DNA of 64,000 nucleotides from positions 7,014,571 to 7,078,570 of the forward strand of contig NC_059258.1 of the NCBI RefSeq assembly GCF_017591435.1. The letters are read 5' to 3'. Below, in pieces: positions 12,431 through 33,672 of the stretch. Numbering within the stretch: the first letter of the stretch is position 1; each line of letters opens with the position of its first letter. The position numbers were made by a program, and so were the translations under genes. The notes below the pieces were generated by a model. The model made no database searches and had not been told where the DNA came from. It saw only the letters and a program-made list of their open reading frames with translations. Source of the DNA: Portunus trituberculatus (Eukaryota > Arthropoda > Malacostraca > Decapoda > Portunidae).

Positions 12431-13234
12431 TTGATATGATATTTTGACGGTGAAGAAAGAAATGAAATTGTATCCTCGCTGGTGTCAACTCTCTAGTCTG
12501 AAAATTATGACGTTATCAAGAAAAATAACACACACGACTGTATTCAACCTAACCAACAGAATATTGACTTAAACCTGCCCTAAGCTAACCCATAAGACAT
12601 ACATACATACATACACACACACATTATACCAAACCAAACCAGCCTAACCTAACCTAATCTGACCCTAGTATAAGATAACCACCACCACCACTACCTCACA
12701 CACACATCTTCACTGTTACAGGAAAATTTTGTCTTTTAACAGTGGCACAGCTCTCCAGCCGCCATTACTGTCACTCCCAGAGCCAGTGACGGGAAGTACA
12801 CAGGTCGACCCTCCACGTGTCCACAATTCACTATATTTATTCCCATCAACTCCACAAGGGGAGGGAGGGGGAGGTGTCACATTTCCCCTTAAAACCCCCA
12901 TTAATTCCACCTCCTCTCCCCTTTCCCTTACTCTCACCCACTCCCACAGCTCCCCTCTCCCCTCACACCCCTCGCGACACACTGAAAATTAGGAAATACA
13001 GAGAAATAAGCAAAATTTTAACCCAGCCACAGAAGCCAAACAGATACACCCCCTCAGTTTTTCGTAGTTTTTGGCAAAATTTCACCTCGTTCTGTGCTCC
13101 CCCGGTGATCCAAATAAAAGTTAATGGTTAATCTTCATGTCCATTGCTTGTCAGGGGTGTGGAAGGGGTAAAAGCAAGGGAAAATTGCAAAATACTATGG
13201 TACTTACTTTCTGTAATCTCCTTGTAGCGGCCAT
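2485..13234 (-). CDS. UBE2L3: Ubiquitin-conjugating enzyme E2 L3 (UbcH7 orthologue), five coding exons, complete
   Basis: Coding exons, in transcript order: 13208-13234, 11479-11574, 7970-8098, 4009-4066 and 2485-2639. They join with GT/AG borders and consistent phases to 154 codons, the same length as human UBE2L3. The protein takes ubiquitin from E1 onto a catalytic cysteine and passes it to HECT and RBR E3 ligases (family knowledge). Visible landmarks: the HPN motif at residues 76-78, catalytic Cys86 in the fourth exon, Pro88 and His119 (the pair linked to UbcH7's lack of lysine reactivity), and Phe63, the E3-contact residue. The protein ends in KRPAD against KRPVD in human. The start ATG sits in a strong context (ACAACAATGG). 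Introns of 1.4-3.9 kb are full of satellites and SINEs. The identification is very secure; only UTR extents are unknown. Confidence 0.97.
2806..2839. repeat. Poly(A) tract in UBE2L3 intron 4
   Basis: A run of about 34 A residues flanked by CCTAA-type repeats. It could be the tail of an old retroposon, but no body is recognised. Confidence 0.8.
2860..3361. repeat. CCTAA-rich and AAAT-rich intronic sequence
   Basis: Short arrays of CCTAA/CTAAC (for example around 3171-3192 and 3240-3300) alternate with AAAT-type runs (2915-3060 and 3296-3360). CCTAA is the arthropod telomere unit, here interstitial and degenerate. Confidence 0.7.
3362..3515. repeat. Compound trinucleotide microsatellite ATA-AGA-GGA
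   Basis: (ATA)n at about 3365-3407 passes into (AGA)n and then a long (GGA)n at about 3427-3509. The stepwise change in unit suggests growth from point variants of one triplet. Confidence 0.95.
3915..3996. repeat. (CTA)n(CAA)n microsatellite
   Basis: (CTA)n runs into (CAA)n directly beside UBE2L3 exon 4; the donor of that exon starts only seven bases after the repeat. Confidence 0.9.
4009..4066 (-). CDS. UBE2L3: UBE2L3 coding exon 4 (catalytic cysteine)
   Basis: This 58-bp exon encodes VCLPIISAENWKPATKTDQ plus one nucleotide of the next codon. It carries catalytic Cys86 and Pro88. The acceptor is CCGCAG and the donor GTAAGT. It is short and sits beside a (CTA)n(CAA)n tract, so a gene finder could miss it. 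Confidence 0.95.
4130..5200. repeat. Tandem repeat, unit about 130-180 bp, UBE2L3 intron 3
   Basis: About seven diverged units share the order CTGATCCGTGTCTCTAATA, then AAAGAAACACA, then ACTGTCTTTCACTCAATCCA, then an ACAAAAC stretch and a CATTCTTTTC stretch. The open frames here are products of the repeat. Confidence 0.8.
5440..5700. repeat. Poly(A) and A/G-rich low-complexity run
   Basis: Poly(A) at about 5448-5472 is followed by GAAGA-type purine repeats and a short (CAGA)n near 5685-5702. Minus-strand frames of Phe/Leu/Ser are artefacts of this composition. Confidence 0.85.
5912..6001. repeat. (GA)n microsatellite
   Basis: A pure GA run of about 90 bp in UBE2L3 intron 3. Confidence 0.97.
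6020..6465. repeat. Minisatellite of CA-rich units
   Basis: Units of about 60-65 bp share CATCCCTCACCACCACCTA, CACTCCCAAACATACTGA and CAAAACACA. Copies at about 6120-6300 are nearly identical. Confidence 0.8.
6490..6960 (+). mobile_element. 3' end of a LINE, copy 1 (LINE-F family)
   Basis: The translated frames carry FIPFSGKLWNSLPASVFPSS followed by a Tyr-Asp-Leu and Phe-Lys-rich stretch, the kind of C-terminal segment seen after the reverse transcriptase domain of many LINEs. Related copies lie at 14940-15160 (minus), 15525-15955 (plus) and 44935-45405 (minus). The shared segment includes a GGTGGAATCAAAAGCTTTTC start and a Cys-Leu-Pro-Ser repeat region. The clade is not assigned. Confidence 0.65.
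6976..7069. repeat. (GA)n microsatellite
   Basis: A pure GA run of about 94 bp immediately before the minisatellite that follows. Confidence 0.97.
7070..7960. repeat. Minisatellite, CTACTAACTCCAAACACAC units
   Basis: About 25 units of 25-45 bp built from CTCTACTAACTCCAAACACA, CCCAAACACACC and TCAACACCCC. It runs almost up to UBE2L3 exon 3 at 7970. The minus-strand Val-Ser-Arg-Gly frame is the repeat translated. Confidence 0.95.
7970..8098 (-). CDS. UBE2L3: UBE2L3 coding exon 3 (E2 core)
   Basis: This exon encodes residues 42-84, starting ENPPYNKGAFRIE and ending NVDEKGQ. It carries Phe63 and the HPN motif. The acceptor is CCTGCAG and the donor GTGGGT; 129 bp, phase 0. Confidence 0.96.
8110..8875. 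repeat. Tandem repeat with GGTTAGGTTAGG, unit about 110 bp
   Basis: After a GGGTT-rich stretch (8215-8285), about four units share AACACTAAGGCTCTGGTTAG, then a TATTCTCTCATACAAA stretch, then ATATATGA and A-rich sequence, then GAAAGAA. Each unit carries a TTAGG pair. Confidence 0.75.
9058..9350 (+). mobile_element. tRNA-derived SINE (family S2), near full length
   Basis: It begins GGCAGTGGCATAGTGGATAA (A-box-like) with a B-box-like GGTTCAAATCC about 55 bp later. The body includes CACCATGATACCCAGGTTCT and an A-rich end. A second copy lies reversed at 48778-49062, and a head fragment at 49843-49941. Confidence 0.75.
9359..9568 (+). mobile_element. MITE with TTAA ends (family M1), copy 1
   Basis: About 210 bp, with TTTACCC at the left and AAGGGGTTAA at the right, and the shared core CTATGGAGGTCAGGAGACTA, then ATGGCCAGTCTTCACTATT. 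The best-preserved copy is 11053-11262. Confidence 0.65.
9570..10345. repeat. Tandem repeat, unit about 115 bp
   Basis: About seven diverged units share AACTATTTCAATGCTGTATA, then GTATTTCCCTCACCAAAAC, then a CACATCAAT and CAGTTAACATATAAACC segment. Confidence 0.8.
10480..11050. repeat. 75-bp class tandem repeat containing CCTAACCTAACC
   Basis: Seven units, the middle ones nearly identical: CTTAACCTAACCTAACCTCA, ACACAGCTAACCCCAACAGT, GACATTAAGAGGCAGCAGTG, AAGTGGCATAGTAA. Each unit embeds two to three copies of the telomere-like CCTAA motif. Confidence 0.9.
11053..11262 (+). mobile_element. MITE of piggyBac type (family M1), intact TTAA ends
   Basis: It is bounded by TTAA on both sides. The left end reads TTAACCCTTCAATAC and the right end GTATTGAAGGGGTTAA, a terminal inverted repeat with one indel. 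TTAA target duplication with a CCCTT-type terminus is the hallmark of piggyBac-related elements (family knowledge). It has no coding capacity. Copies or fragments lie at 9359, 18640-18990 and 20360-20700. Confidence 0.75.
11479..11574 (-). CDS. UBE2L3: UBE2L3 coding exon 2
   Basis: This exon encodes residues 10-41, from ELADIRRSG to WQGLIVP. The acceptor is CAACAG and the donor GTGAGTAG. Both borders are phase 0 and the length is 96 bp. Confidence 0.95.
11622..11702. repeat. (GA)n microsatellite
   Basis: A pure GA run less than 50 bp upstream (in transcript order) of UBE2L3 exon 2. Confidence 0.97.
11776..11851. repeat. (GA)n microsatellite
   Basis: A second GA run separated from the first by 73 bp of A-rich DNA. 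Confidence 0.97.
11955..12010. repeat. (TG)n tract at the 3' side of a SINE
   Basis: About 28 TG units. On the SINE's sense (minus) strand this is (CA)n and lies directly after its 3' end. Confidence 0.97.
12011..12313 (-). mobile_element. tRNA-Val(CAC)-like SINE (family S1), copy 1, bracketed by (TG)n
   Basis: On the minus strand the head reads GTAGCTCAGTGGTTAGAGCG, then an anticodon arm CTGGC-TTCACAA-GCCAG (anticodon CAC), then GGGTTCGATTCCCC, a full tRNA-like fold. The acceptor stem is degraded here, but in the copy at 25358-25651 its two strands can pair. The body contains ACACACCGGGACAACAAGGT (read on plus) and a central region shared with all S1 copies. (TG)n lies on both sides. A tRNA scanner may call this a tRNA gene; the attached body shows it is a SINE. 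Confidence 0.85.
12314..12341. repeat. (GT)n tract at the 5' side of the SINE
   Basis: Fourteen GT units directly against the tRNA-like head of the S1 element. Confidence 0.95.
12398..12426. repeat. Poly(A) tract
   Basis: About 29 A residues in UBE2L3 intron 1. From here to 13207 I see only CCTAA-like traces near 12640, a (CATA)n run near 12600 and unique-looking sequence. Confidence 0.85.
13208..13234 (-). CDS. UBE2L3: UBE2L3 coding exon 1
   Basis: This exon encodes MAATRRLQK (residues 1-9) and is followed by the donor GTAAGTA. It ends in phase 0. The human protein begins MAASRRLMK. Confidence 0.95.
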
Positions 13235-13262
13235 TGTTGTCTGCTAAAAGAGGAGGAGACGC
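13235..13262 (-). promoter_or_regulatory. UBE2L3 start context and possible 5' UTR splice acceptor
   Basis: Reading into the gene on the minus strand, a pyrimidine-rich run ending CTCTTTTAGCAG is followed by six bases and the ATG. This looks like a splice acceptor at 13241, so the 5' UTR may contain an intron. No TATA box is evident nearby. Inference from sequence shape only. Confidence 0.35.
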
Positions 13263-13931
13263 GCTAAATTCAAAATGGATCTTTATCCTTGCTATCTTAT
13301 CTCTCTGGGTTTATACGTCCGTGTGGTTTGAAGCTATTTATTTCAGTGGTTATTGTTCCATGGTAAAGCCTTTGTGGGTATTTTATTAATTGGTGGAACG
13401 TGTAAGCGCTAACCAAAGCAAAAACAGTTGTACAAATAACAGGATGTTTTTTTTTCTTCTCTTATCTATCTTGGCTCATACGTATTTCCATTTTTTTTAT
13501 TATTCAAGTGGTTTGCCAAGCCCGTTAATATTACTAAGGGCTCTGGGATACTTTGATTATTGCTGACGTGTATATGTGCTAAAAATAATCTCTCTTTATT
13601 ACTATCAGTTTTTATTTTATTTATTTATTTCATCCTTCTGTTTTAGATAGTTTTGGTTTACACATGATGGTTTACAGTTATTGGTTTAGTTGACAATAAT
13701 AGCTAAATCAGCATTTTTTTCTCTTCATAATGTCATCTTTACGTCAATATTAACTAGTCTTTATTGAAACTTGTAGCACTTAATTCTTTCTCACAAATTA
13801 GTTGACAGTAATGGCTAGCTCAGTATTTCCTTTTTTTTTCTTCATATTGTTTTCTTTGTGCAGATATAAGCTGGTCTGTGTTGAAATTTGTTCTTCGTCT
13901 ATTCTCGCAAGTCATTTACAAACACGATGCA

Positions 13932-13966
<35 letters not shown>

Positions 13967-14145
13967 GGCTGGCAGATGAACCAGAGTAGATGAAATATGA
14001 AGAATTGTATTTATTTATTACATTTATTGATTCCATGTCAATATTGCGTGTAAAGTAGTAATAGTTCTCTCTTGCTTTTCATGTTTAGCTTTTCTTTCCT
14101 TTTTTTTATTTATTTTTCCTCCTCTTCCTTCTATTACTGTCTACA

Positions 14146-14190
14146 ACAACAACAACAACTGCTACTACTACTACTACTACTACTACTACA

Positions 14191-14236
<46 letters not shown>

Positions 14237-14500
14237 ACACTACAACAACAACTACTACTACTACTACCACTGCCACTGCTACTACTACTACCACTAGCAC
14301 TGCTACCACTACTACTACTACTAATACATACTACAACAACAACAACTACTACTACTAGTGCTACTACTACTACCACTACTACTAGTACAACTACTACTAC
14401 TCCTATTATTACTACCAGTACTACTATTGCTACCACCACCATCATTACCACTACCACTGCTACTACTACTACTATTACTATTATTACTACAGCCTTCACA
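14146..14500. repeat. (CTA)n/(CAA)n trinucleotide array
   Basis: About 350 bp of CTA units with interspersed CAA, CCA, CTG and ATT variants. All six frames stay open as poly-Leu, Thr, Val or Ser, so the long frames here are not genes. Confidence 0.95.
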
Positions 14501-14764
14501 CATTTCTTTCCTCTTCTATTGGTTAGTGTATATTTAGTGTGCATTCCAGTATTCTTATCATTATCAATTTCCATGTTTTGCTATGTTCTGCTTTCCACTC
14601 TGAGATGTAATTCAAAACAGGCACTGAGAATTTTTAGTATGTATTAAAATAAGTTTGTACAACACACTCTTGTTGGGGGAAAAAATATGTATTCCTTAAC
14701 TGGTGGAATTAATATCACACACCACTCCTTAATGAACAAAAAAACCACTTTCATTTTATAATTC

Positions 14765-14830
14765 ACAAGTCCTGACGAAGCACCAGCGAAACCAGTCGGG
14801 CATAAACTCGTCTCCCTGCACCTGTGTTTC
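14765..14830 (+). other. Hammerhead-ribozyme-like core
   Basis: CTGACGA (14772-14778), a short GC-ACCA-GC hairpin, then CGAAAC (14787-14792) and CCAGTC. This follows the CUGANGA - stem II - GAAA - tiny stem III - GUC order of minimal hammerheads known from Penelope-like retroelements. Stem I is weak, so this is probably a decayed or chance match. Confidence 0.25.
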
Positions 14831-14939
14831 TCTGCACCTCCTCCTCCATCAAGTCCTTTCTTTCAATTTGATAGAAGGAATTACTGTATCACAAACTTTT
14901 CTCAATTGACACACTGACATTTCCTTATTGATCTATTTA

Positions 14940-14975
14940 CTTTCCTTTTTATGTAGAAGAAATATCTGGCCAAGG

Positions 14976-15017
<42 letters not shown>

Positions 15018-15160
15018 TGAGCAAAAAATGGCCCACTTAGATGCCAGTTCCCATGCAGGTCTGAGTGTTAGCCAAAAGAAAGGGATAAATGTCTTCAATG
15101 AGTTCAGGTCACAGGAAGATGGAAATACAGAAGCAGGCAGGGAGTTCCAAAGTTGTGATA
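14940..15160 (-). mobile_element. LINE-F 3' fragment, copy 2
   Basis: It contains GGCAGGGAGTTCCAAAGTT, GGAAGATGGAAATACAGAAG and GATAAATGTCTTCAATGA, the reverse complement of segments at 6770-6870. A (A)39 tract at 14980-15015 lies beside it. Confidence 0.55.
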
Positions 15161-15164
15161 TATG

Positions 15165-15365
15165 GCTGGTGGCAGGGTGGTAGGGTGGGGTGACCCAGGA
15201 GGTGTCAAGGTGGCTGGTGTGAGATGGCAGGGTGGCAGGGTGGGGTGGCCAGGAAGGAGGTGGCAGGGAGGTGTGGTGTCAAGTGGCTGGTGTGAGATGG
15301 CAGGGTGGCAGAGTGGGGTGGCCAGGAAGAGGTGGTAGGGAGGTGTGGTGTCAAGGATTGGAAGA
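15165..15365. repeat. Minisatellite, unit about 70-75 bp
   Basis: Three G-rich units share GGTGGCAGGGTGG, GTGGGGTGGCCAGGA, GGGAGGTGTGGTGTCAAG and GGCTGGTGTGAGATGG. Confidence 0.85.
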
Positions 15366-15524
15366 GAGAGAAGGGAGACTTGGCTGGTTAGGACTTGTAA
15401 GGTTAGATGACAGTACAATAATGGTGATAGTTTATGAAGGTTGGTAGAAAGAGAACCAGGGGAAAGAAAGTGCATTCAGTGGCATATGAAGATTTCTCAC
15501 CTCCCAACTGCAAACTCTATAGAA

Positions 15525-15955
15525 GGGCCTAATCCACCCATGTATGGGGGGTGTCCACTCACACAGTTTTATTAGCTAGGGTGGAATCAAAAGCTTTTCT
15601 CGTTATCAATTCCTCTCTTCTGATTGACTGTCTTCAGCTTCTTTCTTACCGCCATAATGTTGCATCTCTTGCTATCTTTTACTGCTATTTTCATGCTGGC
15701 TGCTCTTCTGATCTTGCTACTGTCGTGCCTCCCCTCCTTCCACGGCCTCGCTGCACAAGACTTTCTCACCACTATTCTGTCCACTTGACTATTGCAAGAC
15801 TTAACCAGTGCTTTTGATCATTTATGCCTTTCTCTGGTACACTCTGGAACTCCCTGCCTGCTTCTGTATCTCCATCTTCCTATGACCTGGATTCATTGAA
15901 GAGGAAGGTTTCAAGACATTTACCCCATTCTTTTGGCTAACTCTCTTGACACTGT
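15525..15955 (+). mobile_element. LINE-F 3' end, copy 3
   Basis: The same order as the 6490 copy: GGGTGGAATCAAAAGCTTTT, then ACTGTCTTCAGCTTCTTTCT, then GAACTCCCTGCCTGCTTCTG and GATTCATTGAAGAGGAAGG. It lies just beyond the 3' end of NOL9. Confidence 0.65.
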
Positions 15956-16077
15956 TCAGGAATAAACAGAATTTTCCATCAGAAATGACAATACAGTGTT
16001 GTGGTGAGACATGATGTACTGAAGCCCATCATGCAGTGTCCAGCCACCTCACAGCACCTCCTGCAGTGCCCCGCCCA

Positions 16078-29267
<13,190 letters not shown>

Positions 29268-29319
29268 GTCTTGTCCTGAATGGCCAAACCTGCAACACAC
29301 CCGCAATACTGTCAGGTGG

Positions 29320-30270
29320 CGGTGGTGGTGGCGGCGGCTGTGGTAGTAGTGGTAATAATGAAGATAACTATAATAAAAATGGGCAGGAAGAAGAAAAAGA
29401 AGAGGAAGAAGATGAAGATGATGAACAAATAATGAAGGTGATAATAAAAATGACAGAAAAAAAAAGAAGAGAAGGAAGATGATGATGAGAAGATAATAAA
29501 GATAATAATAACAGTGGACAAGAAGAAAAAAAGAGGATGATGATAAAAAAGATGATGAAAACATAATGACGATAACAATAATGAAGTGGACAAGAACAGG
29601 AAGAAAAAGAAAAAGAAAAAGAGGAAGAAGATGATGACAAAAAGATAATGAAGTTAACAAGAAAAATGACAAGAAAAAGAAAAAGAAGAGAAGGAAGATG
29701 ATGATAAGATAACAAAAATAATATTAATAAAAAAAGACAGAAAGAAGTAAAAGAAGAAGAGGAAGATGATGATGAAGATAAAGAATATAATAATACCAAT
29801 AAAAAGGATAGGAAAGAAGGTAAAAGAAGAGGAGGACAATGATAAAGATGTTGAAAAGATAACAAGAATAGGTGATGGTGAAGATAACAATAACACAAAT
29901 CACAGGAAGAAGAAAAAGGAAATGAAGAGAAAAATAATGATGATGATGATGATGATGATGAAAAGATGAAGATAATAATAATAATAAAAATAGGCATGAA
30001 GAAAAAGAAGATGAGGAAGATGATGAAAAGAGAATGAAAATAACAATGAAAAAGAACAAGAAGAAGAAAGTGATGATGAAAAGATAATGAAGATAAAAAA
30101 ATGACAAGAAAAAGAAAAGGAGAAAGATGATGAGAAAGAAAAATAATAAAGAAAACAACAAAAAGGGCAAGAAGAAAAAGATGATGAAAAGATAATGAAG
30201 ATAACAAAAAGGACAAGAAGAAGAAAGGGATGATGAAAAGATAATGAAGGCAACAATAATAAAGAATAAA
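29320..30270. repeat. Long GAA/GAT-rich purine tract
   Basis: About 950 bp of degenerate GAAGAAGAT, AAGATAATGAAGATAA and GACAAGAAG units. Six-frame translation gives acidic/basic or Phe/Ser-rich frames that are not genes. It lies just upstream of the first recognised NOL9 exon. Confidence 0.85.
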
Positions 30271-30660
30271 ATATCACAGGGTAAGGCTGAGTGGTTATTC
30301 CCTGTTTCATTCATCTTTTACGGTTTTTGTTTCTTTAATTTTTTTGTGGGTTCCAGAATTTGATGCACCCCATATTAGTAACACTGATGCCCCATATTCC
30401 CCCTAACCCCACTCTCTTTCTCTATGTATCTATCCATCCCTCCACCCTCTCTTGCTGCGTATCTATCTATTTCTCTACTATTCACACGCTCTCTCTCTCT
30501 CTCTCTTTACATGACTTGTATAGCCTCATTGACCATCTCCTACACCCAGCCACTCTCAGATATATCCTCAAGGAATTTCCTCAGTTCACTCCCAGACTGT
30601 AGGAAGTTTATACAATAAGGTGTGCAATATCTGTATTTATTTATTTAAGTACCTGTAGTC

Positions 30661-30884
30661 TTTTTTTTTTTTTTTTTTATTTATACCTTGGGCTTTTCAC
30701 AAGAGTCTATGGGCTAAAGGGGATACTTTTTGTGGTACCTCCTATCTCAAAGCCCACCCGCTAGGAAACCGTTGCCCTGAGTGAGGAAGCCTAACTTACA
30801 CTCGAACCGTGGAGAGGATTCGAACCTGTGCGCTTGGAGACCCCTCGGACCCCAAAACACGCATGGTTCCACTGTACCACTGTC
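30661..30884 (-). mobile_element. tRNA-derived SINE (family S3), copy 2
   Basis: Reverse complement of the S3 consensus with B box GGATTCGAACC seen on plus, and a T-rich end at 30661-30680 (its A tail). GGATACTTTTTGTGGTACCT and CCCACCCGCTAGGAAACC identify the family. Confidence 0.8.
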
Positions 30885-31047
30885 TATTTATATACTTTTG
30901 ATACTTTAACCTTAAATCTTTGCTCAGGAGGTGGGTGGCAAGGTCCATCTCCTTTGTTGTATCTATTTATTAATGCAACAATAAATGTATCAATCAATCA
31001 ATCAATCTCTCTCTCTCTCTGTCATATTGCAAAACCACACACTTATT

Positions 31048-31049
31048 CA

Positions 31050-31097
<48 letters not shown>
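31048..31097. repeat. (CT)n microsatellite
   Basis: A pure CT run. The flanking 30885-31440 region shows nothing else recognisable. Confidence 0.95.
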
Positions 31098-31100
<3 letters not shown>

Positions 31101-31429
31101 CTCCATCCTCTACCAACACACTCACCCTCTCCCTACTCACTCACTCCTCTCCCTACTCACCTTCCCCTCAAAGCCTCTGCCTGCACCACACTAACTCTTA
31201 CTCCCACTCAGTTCAGTTCAGGTGTTGTTGGGAGTGTTGCCTTTGCATCGGCACTCCCACCTCTGTTATGTTTCTTTTATCTTGTTGCCATTGTTTCCTT
31301 TATTTTTCTTTCTCTTATTTTCCAAAACTTGTGGAGTGTATTTTTCATGCTCTCTATATTAAACACAGGAAGCACTTTTCCTATTAAATTTTCTTCATCT
31401 TCTTGCTAAGGTTGTTGTAGTGTTGGATT

Positions 31430-33225
31430 CTTCTTTCTTTCTTCTGAGTGGGCTGGGTAGTGTAGAATAAGTGATGCAGGTCTTCATAATTACTTTCACA
31501 CATTATTCATCCTGTGTTCTCATTTCTAAATCTCTTCCTGTCCCCCAAATTAAAATTTTTTTTTCTGCACCTAAACAGGATTAGTGATGCTTCTTTGTTA
31601 TCATACACCTTATCCTGTCCCCTTATCTCTGTTCTCCACTTTCTGTATACTTCCAAGCTTGTCTTTTCTAGCATTTGCTGCTTCCACTGTTTTGTATCCC
31701 CACATTCTAATTTTTTTCTTTTATTTCCTTGTTTGCTGTGTCATTTCCTCTGATTCTAACTGTTTTCCTTTTTAGTAATGCCTCACTTGTCCACCTATTC
31801 TTTTTCCCTTTCCTCATCTCCTCCACTATCCTTCCCAACAAACTGTTACCTTCCTCTCTTAGTATGTATTGTAAGTATTTCAATTTTCCTTCCATTATTC
31901 TTGCCTTCATGCTTGAATTCTAATTCTCCCCTCAGCACTGCTTCTTGTGCATATCTTGGTGCCCCAACATTTCACGACTTGAACTATTTTTGATTCTTTG
32001 AAGTTCTTTGATTTCCTCCTGAGTTAAAGCTACTATATTAGAGCCATGGAGGCTGCTGTGGTGCAGTGGAACAATGTGTGCTGTGGGCTCTAAAGGGTCT
32101 CAAAGTGGACGGGTTCGAATCCTGTCCACGGTCCGAGTGTAGGGTGGGCTTCCTCACTTGGGGCAACAGTTTCCTAGCGGGTGGGCTTTGAGATAGGAGG
32201 CACCCCAAAAAGTATCTCCTTTAGCCCAGAAATTCCCATGAAAACCCCACATGGTATAAAAAAAAAAGAAAAAAAAGAGTACCTACTGCAGGGAGGGTCA
32301 CACTTTTCCAAAAGGCTTTTCCTATCACTAGTTTTAAACAAATCTTTAGCTATGATTGAATAAGTTAAGTTTGCTAGCTTTCTTGCCTCTTCAATCATGG
32401 TATGTCTGAATTTTGAAGCAATACTTTTCAAGGTAATTCCTAAATATTTCATCTCCTTGCTAACTTGGATACCCCTAATCTCTAAAGGTTATATATAATT
32501 ATCTTGCTCTTTTCCCTATTAATTTCTATGCCATTCTCCTTAATGATTTGCATTGTGGGCTGCATCACCCTCTCTGCATCTTCAATTCCCTGGGCTAGTT
32601 AGTAGCATACCGTCATCAGCAAAGAATAGCGATGTAATCTTGAAATTCTCACCTTTACAGTCTCTATCCATTACTTCTGGTTTTTCCATTATCTTGTGTG
32701 TCGTTAATTTGAATATTGTAGTTGATCCTGTACACCCTTGCCTGATTCCACTAGTAACCATCATCTCCACCTCCTCATCCTTTCTCATTTTAACCATTGT
32801 CTTGTCTCCTGAGTACATGTTTGAAACTATTCCTATTATTTGTTGATTCATCTTGTATTCTTTGAGTATTTGGATAATTTTGTCTCTCTTTATGCTGTCA
32901 AAAGCTATGACATAAACAATGGCTGTTGCAATTAGTGATTTTTTTTCATTTCGTATGTTTTTTCTACACAGTACTTTAGTATAACAAATTGCTTTCAGTT
33001 CTCCCACCAGCTGTAAATCCTGCCTGAGTGTCCTTTCTCCATTTGTTCCTCTCTATTTGCTCTTCTAGGCTTTCCCTTATCACTGACATTAACAATTTGT
33101 AGCCTACATTTGCAAACACTATAGGTCTTAGTTCATTAACCTTTGGTCTTCTTACTTTTAGTATCATAATTGTGTTAACACTTTCCATCCCTCTGGTGCC
33201 TCCCCTGATTCCAGTACCTGTTTTA
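31430..33225 (-). mobile_element. LINE C, decayed, interrupted by a SINE
   Basis: The minus-strand frames carry RT pieces: NELRPIVFANVGYKLLMSVI, SGIRQGCTGSTTIFKLTTH, LFFADDGMLL, then MKYLGITLKSIASKF and a C-terminal basic segment (YLQYILREEGNSLLGRIVEE). Frames are broken in several places. SINE S3 copy 3 is inserted at 32049-32272. Confidence 0.75.
32049..32272 (+). mobile_element. tRNA-derived SINE (family S3), copy 3
   Basis: It starts GGCTGCTGTGGTGCAGTGGA and carries B box GGTTCGAATCC, the shared body and an A-rich tail. It sits in the middle of LINE C. Confidence 0.82.
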
Positions 33226-33254
33226 TTGCCTCAATCAAAATTCCAAACAAAACT

Positions 33255-33611
33255 TTACTCACACAGTCACTCAGCGTGGTCTTGGTCTTGGTCTTGATCT
33301 TGATGCTAAAGGTGACTCGGGAACTTCTGTAGAGGACAAAAAAAAAAAATAAATAAAAAAAAAAAAAAAAAAAAACAAGCAGAAAAAAGAGCAGTATTTT
33401 ATTCACTAATCATCCCTACACCTCCCTCACCACATTCTCTCCAGACTCCTTCACGCCTCAATCATCCTTTCACTCGTCTTGATGCTACAGGTGACGCAGA
33501 ATTTCTTCTGAGTCAGAGGCCTTTGTATCGTCCCTTTACACTGACCTTGATCTTGATGTTACAGGTGACTCAGGAACTGTTCCTGAGTCAGGCCTTGGTA
33601 ACGGCTACTCC

Positions 33612-33659
<48 letters not shown>

Positions 33660-33672
33660 GACAAACAGAAAA
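33255..33672 (-). repeat. Repeat module with (TCAAGA)n tail, two copies, plus (GA)n
   Basis: The minus-strand sequence GAGTCACCTGTAACATCAAG followed by GATCAAG repeats occurs at 33266-33330 and 33478-33615, and again at 38955-39030. An (AGAG)n run lies at 33617-33656. A LINE B C-terminal fragment (33405-33478) is caught between them. It looks like the 3' tail of a LINE rather than exons. Confidence 0.55.

Larger units (their letters stand above)
13235..16077. other. Intergenic interval between UBE2L3 (5' end) and NOL9 (3' end)
   Basis: Both neighbours are on the minus strand, so the UBE2L3 promoter should lie at its left edge. 13260-14070 is AT-rich and unremarkable except for (CT)n at 13936-13965. 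The rest holds trinucleotide repeats, two LINE-F fragments and a minisatellite listed separately. No gene was recognised. Confidence 0.6.

Noticed and set aside
14072..14647. 191-codon plus-strand frame rich in Leu and Thr
   Set aside because: It is a translated (CTA)n array with open frames on both strands.
33230..33330. Possible upstream NOL9 exon (SRVTFSIKIKTKTK)
   Set aside because: Its phase does not match the next exon and near-copies at 33478 and 38955 show it is a repeat.
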